Of a stretch of DNA of 64,000 nt, positions 56,504 to 64,000 are shown in pieces; position 1 is the first letter of the stretch, and every line of letters begins with the position of its first letter. Under the pieces are notes generated by a model, which saw only the letters and a list, made by a program, of their open reading frames with translations, was not told where the DNA came from and ran no database searches. Origin of the DNA: Hyphodiscus hymeniophilus (taxonomy: Eukaryota; Ascomycota; Leotiomycetes; Helotiales; Hyphodiscaceae); assembly GCA_016508695.1 (NCBI GenBank), contig VNKQ01000020.1, positions 124,001 to 188,000 on the forward strand, in the 5' to 3' direction. A program made the translations under genes and the position numbers.

Positions 56504-56776
56504 TCACCACCTATTGGTCCAAGGATCCATATTAAACTCCTTCCTTCTCCTTTCTGCCTCCTTGATCCGCCTCTCCTTCAACTCAGCTTCTCTCTTTGCA
56601 TTCTCTAGGAAGGCTTCGTAATCCTGCGATGTTTCCATGGTGATCACTGGTGTTGGGGATTTCTTCGCGCCGATCTCGACGGCCTTTGATACGGTGGGAG
56701 CGAGGCGTGGCATGTTCTCAGAGTGTGTTTTCCCTGGACCTGTAGATGAAGAGCGGCGGAACTTTTCGAATAGCAT
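56504..56776 (-). CDS. Small protein with YEAFL motif (paralogue-like)
   Basis: A 90-residue frame starting MLFEKFRRSSS. The key segment is DYEAFLENAKREAELKERRI, then a basic helix and NMDPWTNRW at the end. It shares the YEAFL-x-x-A-x-x-x-AE-x-K helix and terminal PW with the product of 52031-52459, four kilobases away and on the same strand. Length and the conserved ends argue for a real gene. Function unknown. Confidence 0.65.
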   Translation of the reverse strand: MLFEKFRRSSSTGPGKTHSENMPRLAPTVSKAVEIGAKKSPTPVITMETSQDYEAFLENAKREAELKERRIKEAERRRKEFNMDPWTNRW

Positions 56777-57996
56777 TGTTTTTCTTACTCTCTGTGGTGC
56801 TTTAGTAGTGGTGCTTTGGTGGAGGTGCTTGGAGGTTGAGCACCTTTGTATTGTTACTTGTGGAGAGAGATTCTTGTCTTCTATCCACTTCGAATCACGA
56901 TGTTTAATGAAGCATCACATGAAGTGCGTGTATTTATGCGTCATGTGTCACCCCAACCGATGTATGTCTCTTTGTCGCAAATGCGCTTGGCTTGGTTTGA
57001 GGGGGTGATTCTGAGAGAATAGGTAAGGTATTCGCCAGGATACAGCCTGAACAAAGGACTATATTCCAACGACAATAAGAAAATAGTGACCGATCGAAAC
57101 CTGCGATATTGGAATTCCAAGCAACCGAAAGCAATGTGCGGGGGAGCGGTCTATATATATTGCTTGTGGTTGTGAAGTGGGGGGGCGAGGTCTTGCTTTA
57201 AGGCTCCGTTTAGGGACGTCTGGGCTGAAGAGGCGTTGCCTGGCCAGTACGAAAGTATTCGGCAGCCAATCATAAGCAGACTTCGAGTGCAATGGTAGTG
57301 AGACCGTGACACAGATGAGGGGATCGGGATCGAACGATTTCGGCTGACGGGGCGTCAGCGATGGAAAAGCTTGAATTTTGGTTGGGCTTCTCGACGAACT
57401 GTGCCGTAAATGGCGACAGGGTTGTAGATACCATGATTCCTGGTATCAGGAGCCAACTCTTTTAGCAGTGGTGGCACGTGAAGATATACTTGGCATTCCT
57501 TTTTCTCCTATGTATTCCTTTAAGAAATACTGTCATGTCTCTGTCTTCGAAAGTAGAGATATCATTGCACTTCATTCTCACCACAGCTAGAATATGAAAC
57601 ATCTGCCGATCAAATACTTAGCGAGATGCCCCTTTTGGTTGGGGCGAATCAGAAGGCGGGACAGGGACAACTCTGGTCCTACCGACGACCCCTGAATGTT
57701 AGCCACACTATTGACTGATTGACAGCGCTCTCCCAATCAGTGGCTTACAGGGTGCCCCGCCGGGAAAGCATTTTCAATACAAGATTCGTGACGTCCCAAA
57801 CCTTCATGTCGCATGCAATGTCCTTCAGTCGCATAAGGAGTCCTAGACATGGGATCTATGCCTCACGCAGATGTAGGATATCACATAGGACGGGGCGCGG
57901 TACGTATGAGTGACTCTCCTCGAATCCTCGCAGTGCTTCGCCAACTTCCAAGCAATGCGCCGAGGCAACGAGCGCTGAAAGATAGCTGATGCTGAC
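56777..57996. other. Intergenic region, divergent promoters
   Basis: About 1.2 kb between the small YEAFL gene and the CSC1-like channel gene. CCCCT near 57627 resembles a stress-response element, a weak match. No gene recognised. Confidence 0.4.
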
Positions 57997-60900
57997 ATGT
58001 CGCAGCCCACTGACCCACGGGTTGGATCAAGCAGAGACAATAGCACATCCACATCGGCCCTGAAAGTTACAACAGGAACTAATTCTGCTTCTTTTGCGAC
58101 ACTATTTTCGACATTCGTGCCGGTTCTCATCTATGCTGCAGTATGTCTGACGATATTCATCATTTTGCGACGGAAATATCCTCGAGTGTATGCGCCCAGG
58201 AGCTTTATGAGTAGTCTTGAGCCTCAGTATGTTCTCTGAAGTTGTGATGCCTCGGTCGTTAAATGGACCGCGGATTTTCCAGAGGAAACTGACAATCGCA
58301 GTGAACGGAGTCCCAAATTACCCTCGGGATGGTTTAATTGGGTGAAAGCATTTTACAAAGTGCCAGACACTGCAGCCTTGAATCACTCGTCCATCGATGG
58401 ATTTCTGTTCCTGCGATACCTGAAGATCGTATGTGTTATATGTGGTGTTGGTTGCCTGATCACATGGCCTGTATTGATTCCGCTTCACATTCTTGGTGGT
58501 GCTGGAGAAGAGCAACTCAATCTCCTAACCTTCGGAAACGTCGCCCATCCGAGTTGGTACTATGTGCATGCATTTCTAGCATGGATTTACTTCGGTATGA
58601 CTTTGATTTTGGGCGCTTACTTCCAACCACTAACATGACAGGCTTCATCTTATACATGGTGTCCCGCGAATGCATCTACTTCATCAACCTTCGTCAAGCA
58701 TACATCCTCTCACCATATTACGCTAATCGTCTTTCTTCAAAGACAGTGCTTTTCACATGTGTGCCACAGCAGATTTTAAATGAACGAAAACTTCGGACAG
58801 TTTTTGGAGATTCTGTGAAAAGTATTTGGATCCCGAGAGACACGGAGGAGCTGGACCAACTGGTGAAAGAGAGGGATCAGACAGCGAAACGGTTGGAGAA
58901 GGCTGAGATCGTGTTGATCCAAAAAGCGAACGAACAGTGGAGGAAAGCTGTAAAATCAGGCCATCCCGATATCGAAGTCAGCACGGGGCATTCATCTTTT
59001 GAAGAGCCGGCAAAGGCAGATTTCGACCCACTCTCCCTGAGTCCTGTCTCACCACTGGAGCTGCCGCGTCAATCCGACGAACAGCAACCCCGAGAAGCCA
59101 ACTATGGCTTCGAGGATCCCAACTTTGAGACCACCGTTGTCATCGATGTCAATCCCACGTCCCCTGTCTCGCCCTTGTCTGAACAGACCAAAGATGCCGA
59201 TTTGGGTGCCTTTTCGGAGACTCCCACCTCGCCTCGTGATATTCCTAGATCCGATGGCACACCTGGCTTCAAGAACAGCTATGGAAAGGCTGGCCCTCCG
59301 CCGGACATCAATGGATCTGTAGCTGCTCAATGGATACCCCATTCTTGGAGGCCAGTTCATCGGCCAATTGCCAACTATGGTAGAAGAGTTGATACCATCA
59401 AGTGGACGCGAAATCGACTGAAGCAACTTGCTCCAAAAATTAGCAAGCTAAGAAGGCAACAAAAGAAAGGGCAAGCAACGCCTATCCCTGCCGTTTTCAT
59501 CGAGTTCGACTCCCAGGCAAACGCTCAGAGCGCCTACCAGACATTAGCCCACCATCGGGCAAACCACATGTTTCCCGATATCGTTGGTCTTAGACCCCAG
59601 GAAATTGTCTGGCCGTCTTTGCGTATGGCCTGGTGGGAACGAATAGTACGGAGATTCATAATACAGGCCTTCGTTGCTGTCATGATCATATTCTGGTCGA
59701 TACCTGCTGCGCTTGTGGGCATTATATCCAATGTCAAAATGCTGACAAGCAAAGTCCCGTTTCTGCACTGGATCGACGACCTTCCTAGTGTTCTCGTGGG
59801 GCTGATCTCTGGCCTACTCCCCGCGGTAGCTCTGTCGCTGCTGATGTCTCTTGTCCCGTTCGTTATGCGAGGTAAGTTTTGTGCAGCCTGCACTCATTCC
59901 CACTAACAGTTCAAAGCGTGTGCTAGACAGTCTGGCGTTACTACTCTCTCGAAAGTTGAGCTTTTTACTCAGAACACCTATTTCGTCTTCGAGGTCGTCC
60001 AGGTCTTTCTCGTCACGACCTTCACTTCCGCAGCATCTGCCGCCATAACCGATGTTATCAAAAACCCTTCTTCCGCCCCATCAGTCCTTTCTAAGAATCT
60101 CCCAACGGCATCCAACTTCTACGTGTATGTGATTTTCTTTACAAAAGTCAACGTCTTCATGGGAGCCGAACGGTCTCAGAGCATTTGTCACACAAGAGAT
60201 AACGCAAGCTCTCTCTCAAAACAGCGCACAGCTTCGATGGAGCCACAATTTCGATGGGACTACAGTACTAATGTTTGTAGGTCGTATTTCATCCTTCAAG
60301 GACTAGCCATGAGCTCTACAAGAATTGTGCATTTAGGGAGTCTGATCCGACATCAAATGATGGCATATTCTGGCAAAAACCCCAGATTGATAACGAAAAA
60401 GTACCATCGACTCCGGTTAATGCATTGGGGTGCTATCTATCCCGTGTTTACCAACATGGCAGTGATTGGTATGTCAAGTTTGCCGTCTCATTCTGGTGTC
60501 CTCACTCACTATCATAGCCATTACGTACTCACTGATTGCGCCGATTGTCCTTGGATTTGCAGTCATCGGTTTTATCATCATTTATTTCACTTATCGCTAC
60601 AATATCCTCTACATATATTCGTCTGAACTTGATACCCGAGGGCTTCATTATCCCCGTGCCCTCAAGCAGACCTTGACTGGGGTCTATCTCGCAGAGATCT
60701 GCTTGGCAGGTCTTTTCGGTCTTCGTGAAGCCTTTGGTCCACTCGTCATGATTCTCGGCCTCTTACTATTCACATTTTTAATACACATGTCACTCAGCGA
60801 CGCGCTATCACCACTACTCTTCAATATGCCTCGTACTCTTGCCGTCGAAGAGGAGCTACGACGGAATGGCCACGATGGCCTGAATCTCGGCGAGGACAAA

Positions 60901-61512
60901 GGGTATCTCGTTCCCGACGTCGAAGATCCCCCATTAGCGGAGCAAGCAGATCAAGATCATGGGTATGACTCTGATTTCGACCCCTCCGCACCAGTTGAGC
61001 CGACACACGACCCCTCACCCGCAACTCGCTCTCTTGAAGGCGCCGATAAAGCGCTGAACCTCACCAAATCGTCCGCTACATCTTACGTACGCACGAAGAT
61101 TGCAAAGTCGCCGATCCCAGTAATCCTAGACAGAATCGACTTCTGGACCTACTGGATCACACCCGACCCCACCATCAAGCCCAACTTCCTCCTCAAGTTC
61201 CTGCACCCGGAGGTCTTCGCCGACTATTCTGTCCTGAGGAACCAGGTGCCCGAGAGTTGGAGGAACGGTGAGGTGGAGATAACGTACGACGAGGGAACGG
61301 TACGGGACGCCTACTGTGTCCCCAGTCTCCGGAGTCGGGCCCCGAGGTTGATCATTCCTCGAGACCCAGCGGGTGTCTCTGTGCAAGAAGTTGCGCATAG
61401 TGGGAAGGTTATCCAGATTACTGATGAAGGCGCGTGGTTGGATAAAAACGGTGGCTTGATCGTGGATCTAGATTTGGATAGGAGGGAAGAGTGGGAAAAA
61501 ATGAGGTTCTGA
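57997..61512 (+). CDS. CSC1/OSCA/TMEM63-type stress-gated cation channel
   Basis: Six exons (57997-58226, 58302-58594, 58642-59871, 59917-60124, 60281-60468, 60518-61512) give 1,047 residues. Introns are 75, 47, 45, 156 and 49 bp, most with ACTAAC/GACTAAT-like branch sites. The first membrane helix (about 32-50) and the N-terminal RSN1_TM region (FNWVKAFYKVPD, LNHSSIDGFLFLRYLK) are present. A long cytosolic loop follows (FTCVPQQILNERKLRTVFGD, then an acidic Ser/Pro-rich insert, then AVFIEFDSQANAQSAYQTL and DIVGLRPQEIVWPSL). The channel domain comes next (LLMSLVPFVMR, RQSGVTTLSKVELFTQNTYF, ASNFYVSYFILQG, PRALKQTLTGVYLAE). Such proteins open to osmotic or mechanical stress at the plasma membrane. 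The cytosolic C-terminus (about 220 residues) is acidic. Confidence 0.93.
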
Positions 61513-63267
61513 TTTATGGGCAATACGTCAATCCAATGAAATCATGAAGATTGTTTCCCAACCAGTGAACAACATGCAAAGCCTACTCTCTCCGAACCTT
61601 AAGAAGTGGCATCGGTCTGTGGATTTGTTCTGTCGCTCCGATGCTCTGTTTTATTCCGGGCAAGATGGGATCTATGATCTGATAGGCAGCACGCTTCTTG
61701 AAATTCTCCGAAAGCCTACGTTTAAAACTTCAACAGCTTTAGCAACTTCTGATATGGCGAGAATAGTGGATCAATCACTCCAGACTCATCCTAATACCAA
61801 TTCGATCTCTCCCGTCAGCTGGTTTTCGTCACTGCCGCTCCTATGCCTGATATGCCTCCATGTTCTAGGTCGTACCTTTCATCATGCACAATTTAGTAGA
61901 AGATAAATCAGCACATTAGGGGTGCAGTAGGAAGTAGATAAATGCTCGTTTCGACGTAGTGACAATGTCTCGCATCCCCGCGGCAAGCTCAGGACGGTGA
62001 GCTTCAGCATCCTCATGGCAGCGATTAGCGAATAAGTTGCACATGGCGCCTAGTACTTTCATATAGAATTATTACCAATGATGACAACAAAAAGAACATT
62101 TTTCTCATGTTTCCTTCAAAAAACCTCACAAACCCGAGTTGTAGCAGTAAAGTAAAGCTCGCCCTCGTTTTCTCAATTTCCCCAGTTGCGAAGCGAAGTA
62201 GGAATGGGACGATAACGATGTCACGACGGGCAAATCTTACCTGGCTAGCCACATTGGTGCAGCATGCAGGAAGAAACCTGCTTTGGTTGGTTTCAACCGG
62301 TAATATCGTTACATCGCCTCTGATTGCGACGATTGAACTTTGAAGAGAGAGTTCTCCGTCCACATAATCGAGCGCATTTGATCGTTGAGGAGGAAACCAG
62401 ATTCAAAATGCAACGCGTCATGCCGTCGCCCCCGTTGATCTACTGCGCCAATTCTTTGTTGCTCTGGTCTCAGCCGGTGAGGGGTTTCTTATCTGTGGAG
62501 CGCATACATTTGTTTGTCTTCTTCTGGCCAGATCGGACGGATGCACAGCATCAGCCACACTATCCATTCCGCTTGAATCATGGTTGGGACGCACTGCCAC
62601 AGTGGCGGCGCACTGCCACACTTGGGCTAAAATCCTGCCTCGCTTGCTCTACTAGCGCACGGTGCAGCTGGTACAGAGCTCAAGCGAGGCTGTCCGAATG
62701 GCTACAGATGGCCCCGGCCCCTGTGGGTAAGAAGTGGTACTGTAACCTTGTTTACTTTCAAGATTATCCCTGATTGCCGCCCAGACAACTTGCAAGTTGC
62801 TACTCTTGCCAGAGTCTTTCCTCCTTTCCTACCTTACCTTCCTACCTTCCTACCTTCTACTCTTTGTTGTTATTAAGGTAGCTAGCTCTCTTCTGTCTTA
62901 CCCTGAAGCGATTCGTCCTTGTCAATAGTATCCGACCTGCCTTGCTGCATCACTGAAACAAGCAACGCGCAGCCACTCAATCGCCTCCTGCTTTCACCAT
63001 TTCAATCCTCCGCCCATCCCAGCCGACAAGGGGGTACGAACAGCCTATCCAATACGTGCAAGGGATACAATACAACCTTGATCTCTTACCCCAGTGTATC
63101 GTACATCGAGCTTGTCTCACCTCAAATCCCATTTGGACTCTCCGATCCCACTTCACCGTCCCCTCTCCCATACACCTCCTTCTTGACGATCTTGGGACTC
63201 TGTGCATTGGGATTGAAGATGGATGCGATTAATACCTAGGATTGCGTTTCCTAGTCACTCGTTCAGC
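61513..63267. other. Long intergenic region
   Basis: About 1.75 kb. A 120-codon plus-strand ORF (61544-61906) just after the channel gene has no motif and is probably 3' UTR. A CCTTCCTA-type pyrimidine-rich run lies at about 62818-62870, likely in the promoter of the following gene. Confidence 0.4.
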
Positions 63268-64000
63268 ATGGGAAACGGTCAATCTGCGGAGGCCCCTCGT
63301 CGGCCTCCCAACAGGCTCTCGAAACCAAGGACGAATTCATCCACCAATCTTCTCAACTTGAAGCCTGGACCTCCAAGCCGACGCAATTCGCAAGTGATTA
63401 ATGTCAAAGGACGCAGCAATGTGTCGGTCGACGTCATCGCTGTGGAGGACGTCGAGAAGGGGGAATCGAAGCAGAAGAAACGGATGAGCCTGTTCAGGTC
63501 GAAGAGCGCGCAACCAACGTCGGAACCACTGCAGATTGACACAGGTGTCGATATCGATTTCTTGGATCGGACCTCAGTGGACGATTGGTCAACGGGTCGT
63601 TCTGTTACCAACGAGAAGTCGATTCAGCAGTATCACATTCCTCCAGTGGATAGGTAAGACTTCTCTATCAGGTCCAGACGTCAGCTAATGTTAGCAGTCG
63701 ACCACTGGCTAGACCAGGCAGAATGTCTCTCCAACATGTCCCATACGCTCATCACCATGCTCGACTTTCGCTCGTCGCCGAGGCCCCTTCACCGCAGCCT
63801 GATCAATGGGATGAGAAACGCAGCTCATATATACAAACTGAGCAGATGGAGAAGAGGATATCAATGACTATACAGGAAGAGGAAGGCCCCCATACTGGGA
63901 ATGGACTCCCGGAACGAAAGAAATCAGCGGCAGAAGTATACACCCCAATTCGAAGAAGATCGCTTTTGCAGCATGGAATTGCGACTCGGAAGAGCTGGTT
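63268..64000 (+). CDS. Putative N-myristoylated protein, partial (5' end only)
   Basis: Exon 1 (63268-63653) starts MGNGQSAEAPRRPPNRLSK and reads to PPVD. A 44-bp intron (GTAAGA donor, CAGCTAATG branch, GCAG acceptor) leads to exon 2 (63698 onward), which is still open at the window edge. MGNGQS is a good N-myristoylation signal (Gly2, Ser6). The 229 residues visible are basic, Ser/Pro-rich and probably disordered, with RMSLFRSKSAQ as a kinase-like site. No domain is recognised in this part; the rest lies outside the window. Confidence 0.75.

Noticed and set aside
61544..61906. 120-codon ORF after the channel gene
   Set aside because: Lies where the 3' UTR is expected, low complexity, no motif.
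1..64000. tRNA, rRNA or CRISPR features
   Set aside because: Several GGTTCGA-type T-loop-like strings (for example near 17468 and 42122) were inspected; none has a matching acceptor stem and D arm. No spaced direct repeats of CRISPR type are present, and the host is a eukaryote.

Overview
The window looks like a piece of nuclear genome from a filamentous ascomycete (Pezizomycotina). The genes have short introns (mostly 46-75 bp) with GTRNGT-type donors and CTAAC/CTGAC branch sites. The gene families fit: Zn(II)2Cys6 regulators, a large-subunit secreted catalase, a GH45 endoglucanase, a CSC1/OSCA channel, PQ-loop and SLATT_fungal proteins. The first 8.9 kb is a C/G-depleted block of the kind made by repeat-induced point mutation (RIP). 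A Leotiomycete would fit, but that is inference and species cannot be read from this sequence alone. All splice positions were worked out by eye from reading frame, splice signals and family similarity. No search was run.

Layout. 1-8.87 kb: gene-free, AT-dominated repeat graveyard with a relic of a retrotransposon protease on the minus strand, a pair of ~640-bp direct repeats, and 71-, 12- and 82-bp tandem arrays. The block ends abruptly. 9.7-16.8 kb: one very large coiled-coil gene on the minus strand with PAM2-like linear motifs. 18.6-22.3 kb: a RanBP2-type zinc-finger gene and a PQ-loop vacuolar transporter gene. 22.7-34.8 kb: a mixed stretch with a wrecked NmrA-like gene, a two-domain hypothetical gene, a wrecked Hsp20 gene, a DUF924 gene, a complete cytochrome P450, a 2EXR fragment, a hypothetical gene and a Zn2Cys6 regulator with an in-frame stop. 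The regulator is divergent from an aminotransferase that seems to lack its N-terminus.

37-46.5 kb: secreted catalase, GH45 endoglucanase, EutQ-like cupin, SLATT_fungal two-TM gene and a tandem-CCCH gene. 47-52.5 kb: small hypothetical genes and a second, intact Zn2Cys6 regulator that ends 1 bp from a convergent small gene. 52.5-58 kb: long non-coding stretch holding one small gene, a paralogue-like partner of the previous one. 58-61.5 kb: a CSC1/OSCA mechanosensitive channel gene. 63.3 kb to the end: the 5' part of a gene for a putative N-myristoylated protein.

The genes do not form one obvious pathway. Links that can be argued are the divergent regulator/aminotransferase pair and a set of secreted or stress functions (catalase, endoglucanase, osmosensitive channel). 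Two unusual points of gene structure recur. GC-AG introns occur twice with good support (endoglucanase and cupin) and possibly a third time (regulator). Three introns have lengths divisible by three, so their retention would not break the frame.
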